Origin: Rosa chinensis
Taxonomy: Eukaryota > Streptophyta > Magnoliopsida > Rosales > Rosaceae
Assembly (NCBI RefSeq): GCF_002994745.2
Contig: NC_037090.1
Coordinates: 25,905,501 to 25,969,500 of the forward strand
Reading direction: 5' to 3'
DNA: 64,000 bases
Each line of letters opens with the position of its first letter. The first letter of the stretch is position 1. A model generated the notes under the pieces. That model was not told the origin of the DNA, did no database searches, and saw only the letters and a program-made list of their open reading frames with translations. Shown in pieces: positions 36,922-46,640 of the stretch. The position numbers and the translations under genes were made by a program.

Positions 36922-38160
36922 TTGGAGCGCATGCGGCTACACAAACACAAGATGAATCTCGCCAAATGTATTTTCGAAGTTCAGGTAGGTGACTTTCTAG
37001 GGTTTATAGTCCATCAGAGAGGAATCGAGGTCCCTGAGGACAAGGCAAACGTAGTTATCAACGCATCTCCCCTGCGAACGAAGAAGGAGCTACAACGACT
37101 GTTGGGTAAGATCAACTTTCTGCGACGATTCATCTCTAATTCTGCAGCTAAAATCCAACTCTTTTCCCCGCTGCTGAAGTTGCAGGGACAAAACGAGTTT
37201 GTATGGGAACTTCAACATCAAGAGGCTTTTGACAAAATCAAGGCCTATCTGGCAAGTCCGCCAGTACTAGTTCTCCCCAGGACTGGTTTTCCATTAAAAT
37301 TATATATCTCAGCAGCGGAGGCCTCCATTGGTAGCCTCCTCGCCCAGGATGACGAAGCTGGCGTCGAACATGCTATCTTTTACCTCAGGACACTCACCGA
37401 TTGGGAAACAAGGTACACTCCAATGGAAAAGCTGTGCCTCACTCTCTACTTCTCTGCATGCAAGCTGCGGCATTACATGTTATCCTTTACTACTTGCATC
37501 ATCGCTCAGACCGATCTAGTAAAATATATGCTATCGCGACCTATCCTAAGGGGGCGCATCGGCAAATGGGTTCTTTCTTTGTCAGAATTTTCGCTACAAT
37601 ATGTCCCTCAGAAAGCAGTGAAAGGACAAGCCATCGCAGACTTTCTCGCGCATCACCCCATGCTAGACGTTCCTGCGGTGAGAGACTTGGAAGTCGCTGC
37701 TGGAACTGTAGTTCGCCCGGATCTGGCAAGTTTACCTGAGTATGCCATGTTATATCAAGCCACAGTCTTACTCCAACCCTGGGTGTTATATTTTGATGGC
37801 TCGAGAACGGAGACATTGGCAGGAGCCGGGGTCGTCTTGGAAAATCCAGCTGGAGATCGTTTCTCATACTCCTTCCAGTTGGAGTTCCGGTGCACCAACA
37901 ACCAGGCAGAATATGAGGCCCTTATTATTGGCCTAGAGGTGTTACTCAAACTAGGAGTCAGAGACATCCAGGTACCCGGTGATTCTTTACTCGTGATCAA
38001 TCAGCTTCGCGCGAAGTACAGATGCTCCAGCTTGCACCATATTTGGATCGCGCCCTTGAACTTCTGGCCCAATTTGAGGACGTGGACTTAGAGTATATTC
38101 CTCGCGAGTGAAATTTCGCGGCTAATGAGCTCGCTTAGTTGGCTACAGGCGTTACTTTGA
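36922..38160 (+). pseudogene. RT thumb, RNase H and second (archaeal-type) RNase H
   Basis: Continues RT in phase: GDFLGFIVHQRGIEVPEDKA and LQRLLGKINFLRRFI, then the usual Ty3 RNase H region (LKLYISAAEASIGSLLAQ, with the first Asp replaced by Ser-Ala). A linker (AIADFLAHHPML) follows, and then a second RNase H with WVLYFDGS, NNQAEYEALIIGLEVLLKLG and GDSLLVINQL, retaining D-E-D. A degraded first RNase H plus an added second one is characteristic of Tat elements. A frameshift at about 38018 and stops at about 38109 and 38138 break the C-terminus. Confidence 0.88.
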
Positions 38161-39580
38161 AATATGGGGTTCGTGAGCGAATTCTCAAGGTTAAGCGACT
38201 CACGCTGCCTTCGTGGCTTGCACGCCCTAACCCGCAAGAAGAGCACACAGTGGCGGCCCTTGATCTTATTGATGTGGATTGGCATATCCCCTTAATTGCC
38301 TACCTCACGCAGCCGGATCCTACTGCAGACAGGAAAACCCGTTTTCTGGCACTAAATTACTTCCTCAGAGGTGACGAGCTACGTCTGCGTGGCGAGGATG
38401 GCATCGATTTCAGGTGTGTCTATGGCTGAGAAGCGAAACGATTAATGCGAGAAGTGCATGAAGATGTGTGTGGAGCTCATCAGGCGGGTCCAAAGATGTG
38501 CTGGCTTATCAGGAGACATGGGTACTATTGGCCTAGCATTTTGAAGGATTGTATAGCATTAGCAAAGGGATGCCAGGATTGCCAGGCTCATGAACCAGTC
38601 CAGCACATTCCTAATATCCCATGCAACCTATCATTAAACCTTGGCCTGTGCGAGGCTGGGTGTTGGACTTGATCGGAATGATTCACCCACATTCGTCACT
38701 CCAGCACAAGTTCATCATCGTCGCTACTGATTTCTTCACTAAGTGGGTGGAGGCTGAGCCTTTGAAGGAAGCCTCTGGTGCCACCATTCGCCAATTCATC
38801 TTTCGCAATATTATTTGCAAGTTTGGCATCCTGGAGGTTTTGGTATCTGACAGGAGGGCAGCGTTCATGGGTGGTGATGTAGAGAAGCTCGTCAATGATT
38901 ATGGAATCCAATTTCTCCATAGCATGCCCTATTATGCTCAATCCAATGGTCAAGCGGAGGCTAGTAACAAGATTATCATTACTCTATTGAAAAAGCTGCT
39001 TGTGGTGAACCCTCGCCAGTGGCATGAAACATTGTATGAGACATTATGGGCTTATCACACTTCTAAGCGGAACCCCACTGCCACCACCCCTTATGCATTA
39101 ATGTTTGGCCACGATGCGGTTCTCCCTTTGGAAGTGAATGTTCAGTCCCTGCGCGTTCAAGACCAGTATCACATGATCGGTGAAGATTATGTCCAGGGTA
39201 TGTGGCAGGAGCATGAAGACCTTAACAATAAGTGCGTAGAGACTTTTGACAGCTTAGTGATGGTGAAGCAGCGCATCGCTCGTGCCTACGATAAGCGGAC
39301 GCGCGGCGGTAGTTACAAAGAGGGTGAACTGGTTTGGAAGGCGATTTTGCCATTAGGTGAGAAGTTGACTGGCCGCGGTAAGTGGACTCCGCATTGGGAA
39401 GGACCCTTTGTTGTCCACAGAATTTTGGAGCGCGGAGCGTTTCACCTGAAAGATTTGGACGGCGACCTCCACCGCAACCCCATCAATGGCAGGTTCTTGA
39501 AGAAGTATTACCCCAGTGTTTGGGAATTCAAAGATCCACCAACTCCGCCTGTTATTGGAGGGCAAGAGGGGCAACCATAG
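38160..39580 (+). pseudogene. Integrase domain
   Basis: The His/Cys zinc motif VHEDVCGAHQ...GCQDCQ lies at about 38454-38590. The catalytic core has Asp in IIVATDFFTKWVEA, Asp in VLVSDRRAAF and Glu in SNGQAEASNKI (DDE triad present). The C-terminal GKWTPHWEGPFVVHRILERG ends with a short tail and no chromodomain. Breaks: TGA at about 38427 before the zinc motif and a frameshift near 38625 between zinc motif and core. Confidence 0.9.
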
Positions 39581-40979
39581 TCTTCCTTGGTTCGCGTCCT
39601 CCCTTCCTTTTCAGCCTTTTCAGTTGCCTCATTCTCCTATCTTCGCTTCACCTACTAAGACTAGGGGGGCAACACTCTATACATTAAGGGCTTGTTGTAG
39701 CGGCCTTATATATCCCTCTTCTTCGTTGTAATTTTTTCTGTTGTAATTTTTTCTGTTCATTTTTCTTTTTGACAATAAGTGTTAGAAGCATGTAACATGG
39801 CCTATACCAGAGGCCATATTATATAGATAGATTGAAGATAGAGGAAGAAATACGCTTGAATTCATAAAGTGGTTTTGCTGCCAAAAGCAATACAAACACA
39901 TATGCAAATTACAAAGCCAACAGTGGCTGAAAATCATAAGGGTTTCAGATCTTCTGAAAGTTTCTGGATTCTTGAGTCTTTGTCTCTGGAGGGGTCAATG
40001 AAGTGATTGCTCTTCCTCTTTCTCTCTTCACCCTCCTCTGATCTGAGTCGCCGCTGCTACCATTGGTACTGGAAGAGGAGGGAATGAAATAATCCATCGC
40101 AACCCTTCCAATGAGTTATCCTCCTGGATGGAGATAGTTATCAGAGCAGAGCGTGGCCCAGCTGCCTCAACTCCCTCAAGGGGAAAAACTGAAGCCTATC
40201 CTTCAAACCCTTGAGGTAGGGCGCCGAAGAAGAGCGTAGGGCCTCAAGTGGCCTTCCACCCTTCTCCATTTTGCTCCACGCGAGGGAACCTAAAGAGAGA
40301 AACTCCCTAGAATGTGGCACCCCGCGTTAGGAGCGCCGCGTATTCTTCAGCCTAACTAGAACCGGTGAATCCCGTCCAGACTTTCTGAGGCCAAAAACAT
40401 GCGGCTAGACCTGAGATTAGGCTATAAAGCCTACCCAGGAATTAAGATTAAGCCATAAAGCCTAGGATATAGAGGCTAAAGGCAAGAAGAGGAGATGATT
40501 TCAAGAATAGGAGGAAGAGAAGTACGGTTTGCAAGACAATTTCTGGAGGAATCATGGTTACGTATATTTGCACTCTTACGATACAGGTATTTATAGGGGC
40601 CAACTTTAGTGGCCTCAGCCCTTTGGTCTTGGCAGTTGAAGTAGATTCAACGCCATCAATGAGGTCATCAAGGGAATTCAATGTTGTGATCTCAGAAATG
40701 AACAAAACCGAATACACGTGGACAACAGAGCAGTCTCCAAGGAGGTTACTGCCCCTTTTCGAGTTTATCCTTTTGAAAACTGCTTTAAACAGTTAAGGCG
40801 AAATAGTTATCATTTTGCTATCTACGAAAAGAAAACAAACATTTGGGCCAGCAAATTGGGCTAAATAAATAATATTAATATTGTTCATACAAAAATAATG
40901 GGCCTAATACTAAAGGCCTAAAGTTTCCGGCCTGCATAAGTTAGGCGGAGAAAGTGTTCGTCCAGGTGAAAACTCGCAT
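39581..40979. other. Post-integrase non-coding region of the retrotransposon
   Basis: No sense coding signal. On the minus strand CCTATAAATACC (about 40583-40594) is a TATA-like box. 30-40 bp downstream of it is a short frame starting MIPPEIVLQT (about 40554 to 40448) that encodes about 35 mostly hydrophobic residues. This could be the U3/R-like part of a nested minus-strand element or an internal antisense promoter. No boundaries were resolved. Confidence 0.35.
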
Positions 40980-42560
40980 CGGCAGCAGCTTGGGTGGCCT
41001 GTTGGGCTGCCACACGGGCTTGGGCCACTTCCTATGAAAGTGCCTCGAAAGCGGCTAGGGGTTGTTCCAGTTGAGGTTCCTCAAGGGCAAGCCTGGCCAT
41101 CATAGTAGTTAATTGGGCCTGAAGATCCTGAATCTGGGACCGGAGGTGGTTCCTCACGAGCGTCAGCTCCCAGACGAGATTAGCCCGATCACCAAAGGAA
41201 TCGCGCGAATTGTCCATTTAATGAGTAAGGGCCTAAATCCTAATAGTGTGCCTGGATCTGCATGGCCAGCGCGGTCGCAGCCGCCTTCTCATTCAGCCAT
41301 TGAGGAAGATCCCGCAACAACTGGTCAATGTCAATGAACTGAGCTTCAGTGATAGCTCCCTTGCGGAGAAGTACCCTCAGGTACTCCAAGACTCTCATGG
41401 GCGCGCCGGGTGTCAGGATGTCAGGGCCCAGGAGGCGACGGAGGCCTTCTCTAGCATCATCTACCACTCCAAGTGGGACCACTTCAAGCATGCGAGCCAA
41501 CCTTTCTAGTCTCGAATGAGGCATAGGTGGTAGGTTGGGATCCACAGCAATAGGAGCCTCAAGAGACTCTGCGACAAGAACTGCCTCTGGCACCGGTTTT
41601 TGAGGTACCTCTGCCTCTACTTCAAGCACTTGGGGGCATGGGGGGCAGGTTCCTGGTAAGCCGGGTTTCCACCATCCGGCTTAGCAGGGTTCTCGATAGC
41701 AATTTTCTCTGCAGCTACTGCCACTTCCTCATTAGGAGCGACATTCTGGCCCTGACAAGGAGTGTTAGAATGTGAAAAAGGATAAGGCGGGAACAAGAGT
41801 TGAGGTATTTACAAGGAAACATACCTCTTCAACAGGTGACTCGTGAGGAGCATCGGTTGCCATTTGTTCTTGGGCAACCTCGAGAGGATTGGCCGAGTTA
41901 GGCATGATTTGCTCTAGGATGGGGTTTGTAGTGGGCTGCTCGCAAGAGTTTTCTATTGGTGGCCCTCTTTCTTCAGCCTCAGGTGAGCTGTCGTCCAAAA
42001 TCTGCACTGGCACCAGGGGCAGCTACGAATCGCTCGCGGTGTTAACAGGAGGTGGAGGATTGGTCGAATCAAGCCGCGCTTGGGCTTGAGAAGGGGATGC
42101 AGTGGACGACCCTTCACCGATTGGCCTTAAGGGCCTATGACGAACCTGCAAGTAAGGAGCGTTATAGGCTCAGACATAACGATAGAATGAAAATTTCAGT
42201 GCTGCATTTAGTATGAAGTACCAGTCGAAATGCGAGTGGTTCATCTTCTTCTCAAGGGTCGATCTGGGGGTCAGCGCGACTACGTTTGCGGGCCAAAGCA
42301 GTGGCAAGCTGTCAGGATCAAAAGAGAGTTAAGTTAGACTGTAGAGAAAATGTCGCAATCTCAGACTCTGGGAGGAAAGTCCTTACAGTTTATGGGTCGT
42401 CATCATCAGAAGAAGAGTCTTCAATTTCAGGCTCTGTGGCTACAGCTTTCTATTTGGCAGCCTGACCAATGGCTGGAGAAGCATCTACTGTGCAGCTGCC
42501 GAAAGGCCGAACACGTCCCTGCTACATGAAAGAAGAGTAAGGGGAAAAAAACATTTTACA
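40980..42560 (-). pseudogene. Antisense accessory reading region of the Tat-type element
   Basis: On the strand opposite to gag-pol, protein-like frames follow each other: 42013-41765 (acidic, EEVCFLVNTSTLVP), 41629-41240 (LARMLEVVPLGVVDDAREGL, LREGAI-like helix KGAITEAQFIDIDQLLRDLP), and 41217-41032 (heptad-rich LVRNHLRSQIQDLQAQLTTM). The last continues past one TAG into QARVAAQQATQAA. Acceptor/donor-like borders lie between the blocks, for example CTTGCAG-type signals near 42150, suggesting a spliced antisense gene. Antisense ORFs in this position are known from Tat/Grande/Retand-type plant elements. Their function is unknown. Confidence 0.6.
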
Positions 42561-42654
42561 AAGCGAATGGACGCGACCCTCATTAATAGCCTCGTTTCAA
42601 TGGGTAGGCGTGTCGTTTTAAATCCCCTTCAATCAGTTACTTCTCGCGGGTCTG

Positions 42655-42674
42655 ATTTGGGGGCCTGGGGGCAA
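42655..42674 (+). other. Polypurine tract
   Basis: GATTTGGGGGCCTGGGGGCA lies directly against the 3' LTR start. G-rich, as expected for plus-strand DNA priming. Confidence 0.7.
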
Positions 42675-43359
42675 TGTTTGAGCCCAAAAGTATTTTTGGC
42701 AAGATCTTTTAGGGGATTTAGCACAGCAGGTCGATACCTGTGGCCCAAAAATAAGCCTACTTGGGTTTGGATTACAGGTTCGCTCATTCCGTGATCCATA
42801 AGGAAAATGAGCCCTTATTGAAATCAAGTAGCAGAGATTGAATAGGAAACTTCAATTAATAATCCTTCTATGGTAAGGAACAGTCGAAACCCTAGGTATA
42901 AATACCAGGTTTCAAGGACGAATTACAAAAAACTCTCAAATCAACTAATCATACAGATTATCAAAGCCTCTCCGGAGTAAACCTACCCGCAAGCTAGTTG
43001 CAAACCAGCGAAGCAAGGGTAATGCCCTCGCAACCCAGCGAAGCTAAAGTCACGCTTTAGCAAAACCCGTACTTTCTCCAAACTTCCCAGTGATTGCTCT
43101 GCTCAACCTACAACGTTGAGTATTGATTCGGTGTTGCGAAGAGATCACAACGTACCAAAGCCCTTACCCGTAAGGCAAGAAGTCATTTTCCGAAAGGCAT
43201 AGAGAAGAACCTAGTGACGAGGTTGGTGCTCTCCTCGTCCACGGCGTTTGATCAAGAAGTCAGGTCAAGAGATTCTCCGACGACTGCACCTCATGGTGCT
43301 GGCACGCCTGCGCACACGCTCAAAAGAAACAGTTTAAACCCATACTGATTTTGGAGCCA

Positions 43360-43363
<4 letters not shown>
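42675..43363 (+). repeat. 3' LTR
   Basis: Begins TGTTTGAGCCC and ends GGAGCCAAACA. TATAAATA lies at about 42897-42904. A 4-bp insertion (near 43152) and several dozen substitutions separate it from the 5' LTR. The (TA)n tract that follows supplies the ATATA target duplication. Confidence 0.95.

Positions 43364-43405
<42 letters not shown>
43364..43405. repeat. (TA)n microsatellite
   Basis: About 42 bp of perfect alternating AT between the 3' LTR and the first hairpin MITE. Similar tracts at about 43814-43832 and 44231-44250 bound the second hairpin MITE. Confidence 0.95.
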
Positions 43406-43409
<4 letters not shown>

Positions 43410-43813
43410 GCCTTCTCCACTGCGGACGTCCGCAGTTTTTCATTGGTGCGGATTTCCAGTTTTGACCCACTTTCCGATCATATTTTCACATCTTAACCGT
43501 TCAGTTTTTAGGTCCTAATGTATAGATCACGTCTGCAAAATTTCAGCCAAATTGGTGATCGTTAAGGCATTCAAAACTGCAATTTACAACAATGTACACG
43601 AACGGTTCCGGTTAGGCAAATTTGGTCCGTTCGTGTAAATTGCAGTTTTGGATGCCTTAACGATCACCAATTTGGCTGAAATTTTGTAGAGATGATCTGT
43701 ACATTAGGACCTAAAAACTAAACGGCTAAGATGTGAAAATGTGATCGGAAAGTGGGGACAAAATGGAAATCCGCACCTTTTTTCTTAGGTGCGGATATCC
43801 ACACCTGAGAATG
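43406..43813. mobile_element. Hairpin MITE 1 (TA-microsatellite-flanked)
   Basis: The two halves are inverted repeats of about 170-200 bp, around 90% alike. Left: TTCCGATCATATTTTCACAT, TTTTTAGGTCCTAATGTA and CCAAATTGGTGATCGTTAAG. The right half is the reverse complement of the same blocks. The centre is near 43600. A subterminal palindrome GCGGACGTCCGC lies at 43422-43433 and a related GCGGATATCC lies near the right end. No coding capacity. Bounded by (TA)n on both sides. Confidence 0.85.
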
Positions 43814-43832
43814 ATTATATATATATATATAT

Positions 43833-44230
43833 AGGTTTCATCCAGAGCGGAGCTCCGCTTTGAAATTAACGTGTGAAGTTCGAGTTTTGAGTCACTTTTA
43901 GGTCGCATATCCACATCTCGACCGTTCTGTTTTTAGGTACTACTGTGTAGATCATCTCTGCAAATTTTCAGCTAAATTGATGATCGTTAAGGTATCTAAC
44001 TAGCTTGAACCAATGGACGGACTGAATCTGTCAACCTGAACCATACTAGCTTTAAAGTAGTTATCAATGCCTTAACGATTATCATTTTGGCTGAAAATTT
44101 GCAGAGATGATCTATACACTAGTACCTAAAAATTGAACGGTCGAGATGTGGATATGCGACCGAAAAGTTACCAAAAACTCGAACTTCACACATTAATTTC
44201 AAAGCGGAACTCCGCTCTTGATAGAATCTG
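43833..44230. mobile_element. Hairpin MITE 2, related to MITE 1
   Basis: Same design: inverted arms sharing TTTGAAATTAA, GAAGTTCGAGTTTT, TCGCATATCCACATCTCGAC and TAGATCATCTCTGCAAATTT; centre near 44030. The subterminal palindrome is GCGGAGCTCCGC on the left and GCGGAACTCCGC on the right. Inner blocks (GATCGTTAAGG, TTTTTAGGTACTA) match MITE 1, so the two are diverged relatives inserted next to each other. (TA)n on both sides. Confidence 0.85.
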
Positions 44231-44250
44231 TATATATATATATATATATC

Positions 44251-45299
44251 CAGTTGCTTTTGCTTTCGAGTTTTGTCGAGTCCACCTCCACTATATGGAC
44301 GAAATTACTTGCTTTAGTTGGCGTGTATCTCCTTCTTTTCCTTTTTTTTATTTTCCTTTTCTTTTGTCAGAAATAGTTGGCTTTTTCTGTATAGTAATTT
44401 GTTCAGCTTGATTTACCTTTCCCTTTTGAGTTTTGATAAAGAACTCACCAATAGGATGTTCCTCCCTATCAGGAATAATGGATTGTTCTTTGTTCTGGGT
44501 TGGAAACTATGACTTGGAGACTAGTACGTTGAAGTCCATATGAAATTCGACTCTCAACTCGAAATCCAAAATATTTTATGGATTTATTATCTAATATGGG
44601 AATAAAGATTATTAAGTAGAAACTCTTCAGTCCTCTTATTCTAAAAAAAAATTAAATAAATAAATAAAATAAAATAAACAAGAAGAAGAAATCCTTTCAG
44701 CAGAGTAGCCATGTCATGCTATAATGTGTCCCCCAAATGACTAGAGGACACGTGTTGTATTATTGGGTTAATTTGTTTACTATTCGTGAAACTCATAAAC
44801 TTGTATACCTCTTCGGATATGATATATAGTTAAATGATGGATTCAAATTTGAATCCGTTAAATGATAGTTAAACCATATATCTAGGTGACATGGTTGCAC
44901 TATTAAAGACTTTCTCATGTGCTTCGGCATGAAAGTATCTTTTGTGGGCAAATAAAAAATAGATATCCAATAGATATGAAGAATTTGATACTGCACATAA
45001 ATTTAAGAAGAGAAAATATGTAAAGCGTTTTACAATGTAATGTGTGGAGGTACGTAATTAGTCATTTATTGACTTGATCGAAGATGGTGATCGCTCCTTC
45101 TCTTGTGTAGCACGTGATTTTTTTGATGTGATCTCTGTGTCTTCATTCATCAGTTAATCTTTACTATTGAAAAGAACTTCGAGAGCATGCGCGCAAATGC
45201 TAGCTTGACTGCTTAATTGTATTATACCCCTTAACTTGGATGACTGGATGAGCATTATATTTGCCCGACTGCTTGTATTTACCTACTAAATGTACTCAA
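44251..45299. other. AT-rich spacer
   Basis: No gene or bounded repeat was found. The region contains short homopurine/AAATA runs (44640-44690) only. Confidence 0.4.
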
Positions 45300-45959
45300 G
45301 GATACCTCCCAGAATGCAAAGAGTAGTATATATACAATCACAAACTGTGCAGTACGTATTGGTAGAAATGTCTCGGATCGATCTCTCTTTGCTTGCTAGC
45401 TATATTTCACAATAACTAACATTCGACAGCCAACTTTTTTTGACTCTAGAATATATGAGCTTGAGAGAATAATCGTCATGTCTGTACCTTGCCGTTTAAG
45501 GCATGTAGCTCAACACATAGAATACAGAGATGGTAGTTCCACTCCCTGCAAGTAATCGAATATATAGGGATCGTACGTACGTACTTACATGAGTACAACA
45601 ATTTACCCCTGCGCACAATAGTTACAGTACTTGCATGAATGTCTGTTGATAGCAGGGGTCATGAGCCTCAATAAATTAATAATTGATTGGAGGTCAAGCA
45701 GCTTGCTGCTTCTTGATTGTCAGCTTTTATGGTACGTAGAAGCCATGGCTTATAGCTCTGCACTAATTCATCACATGTAAACAAATTATGAATTGCTACG
45801 CTACTAGAATTTATACCAGGAGCCGTATTATACTGCATGCAGTATGAGCTACGTACTCTGACTTCTAGGTAACTGAGCGTAGGTTTCGTGGAAAAAGACA
45901 AAAGAACGAAACTCTTGTTCTTCTACGGCCCACTGATAAATCAAGGACAATATTGAAAG

Positions 45960-46206
45960 CAGTGGCGTATCTACACGAGAGGCTGGTTGGGCTATAAAAT
46001 CATTCCAATATTCTGCATACTAGTGCTAGATTATCATGAAATCCACTGGTGTGTTCAGTTGGCAAAGTGGTTGTGCTGTTCTTTCCCTTCTTAAGGCTCT
46101 ACCTTGGTTCAAATCTCCTATCGACCAAAAAAAAAAAAAAAAAAAAATTCTTATATGCAAGCCTTAGATTAGCCCACCTCAATTTTACTTTTTGGATCCG
46201 CCACTG
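45960..46206. mobile_element. hAT-type non-autonomous element with 8-bp TSD, inside the DC1 copy
   Basis: Left end CAGTGGCGTATCTA, right end (reverse complement) CAGTGGCGGATCCA. Identical 8-mers ATTGAAAG flank it (45952-45959 and 46207-46214). Removing it rejoins a continuous stretch of the DC1 frame (PMTFN|IVLDL). It contains a SINE-like insertion. Confidence 0.85.
46046..46146 (+). mobile_element. tRNA-derived SINE with poly-A tail, nested in the hAT element
   Basis: A-box-like TTGGCAAAGTGG at 46059-46070 and B-box-like GGTTCAAATCTCC at 46106-46118 have about 35 bp between them. A 20-nt poly-A tail (46127-46146) follows GACC. This is the layout of plant SINEs with an internal RNA polymerase III promoter. 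No intact cloverleaf, so not a tRNA gene. Confidence 0.7.
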
Positions 46207-46640
46207 ATTGAAAGTCATTGGCACTGACTGCAATGGGTCGGATGCAACTATGCAAGCATCACAAGAAACTATACCATCATTATCATCATCTTTACAGTCT
46301 GGATCGTTGTGTTCGTCATTGACCAAGGCTATGGGACGTTGCTGACTAAAGTGCTTGATCATCTTAGGTGATAATTTTGTTTCTGCTTGCGGGGAATCAT
46401 CTTCAATGCCACTCTTGATTGTATTGATGTCAGTAGCGACTCGGTGATATCATGATTTTCTTCTGCTTCAGCAGTTGCTTCTTTCAAGCTAGATGTTCGT
46501 AGGCACCCAGCATTTAGCGCCGGCCATGTAACCACCACACTCATGGCAACAATAACGAGAGCGGCCAGCTTTTGTCATCGGTGTATTTAGAGCAGAGCTT
46601 ACAAAATTGGTTTTGGGAAAAATGTATTTTTCATTTTTCA

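Larger units (their letters stand above)
31031..43363 (+). mobile_element. Ty3/gypsy Tat-type LTR retrotransposon, full-length but inactive
   Basis: Complete structure: 5' LTR 31031-31715, primer-binding region, gag, protease, RT, RNase H, a second RNase H, integrase, long 3' non-coding/antisense-ORF region, polypurine tract, and 3' LTR 42675-43363. The 5-bp direct repeat ATATA flanks both sides (31026-31030 and 43364-43368). Order RT-RH-aRH-INT places it in Ty3/gypsy; the extra RNase H, the lack of a chromodomain and the antisense frames match the Tat group. LTRs differ by roughly 5-6% by eye, mostly transitions, so the insertion is not very recent. Stops at CGA/CAG-like codons and several frameshifts make it non-autonomous. 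Confidence 0.95.
45300..46640 (-). pseudogene. Second decayed DC1-domain gene copy
   Basis: Two blocks align with the DC1 pseudogene at 27.8-30.6 kb. 45300-45540 (GATACCTCCCAGAATGCAAAG; GAATACAGAGATGGTAGTTCC) matches 28071-28280. 46207-46620 encodes on the minus strand KHFSQQRPIALVNDEHND, CDACIVASDPLQS and, after a frame change, YCCHECGGYMAGAKC. It is interrupted at 45952/46207 by a hAT-type insertion and by many stops elsewhere. It lies on the same strand as the first copy, on the other side of the LTR retrotransposon. Confidence 0.75.

Noticed and set aside
46059..46118. tRNA gene
   Set aside because: A and B boxes are present, but no cloverleaf, acceptor stem or CCA-end context, and a poly-A tail follows: a SINE.
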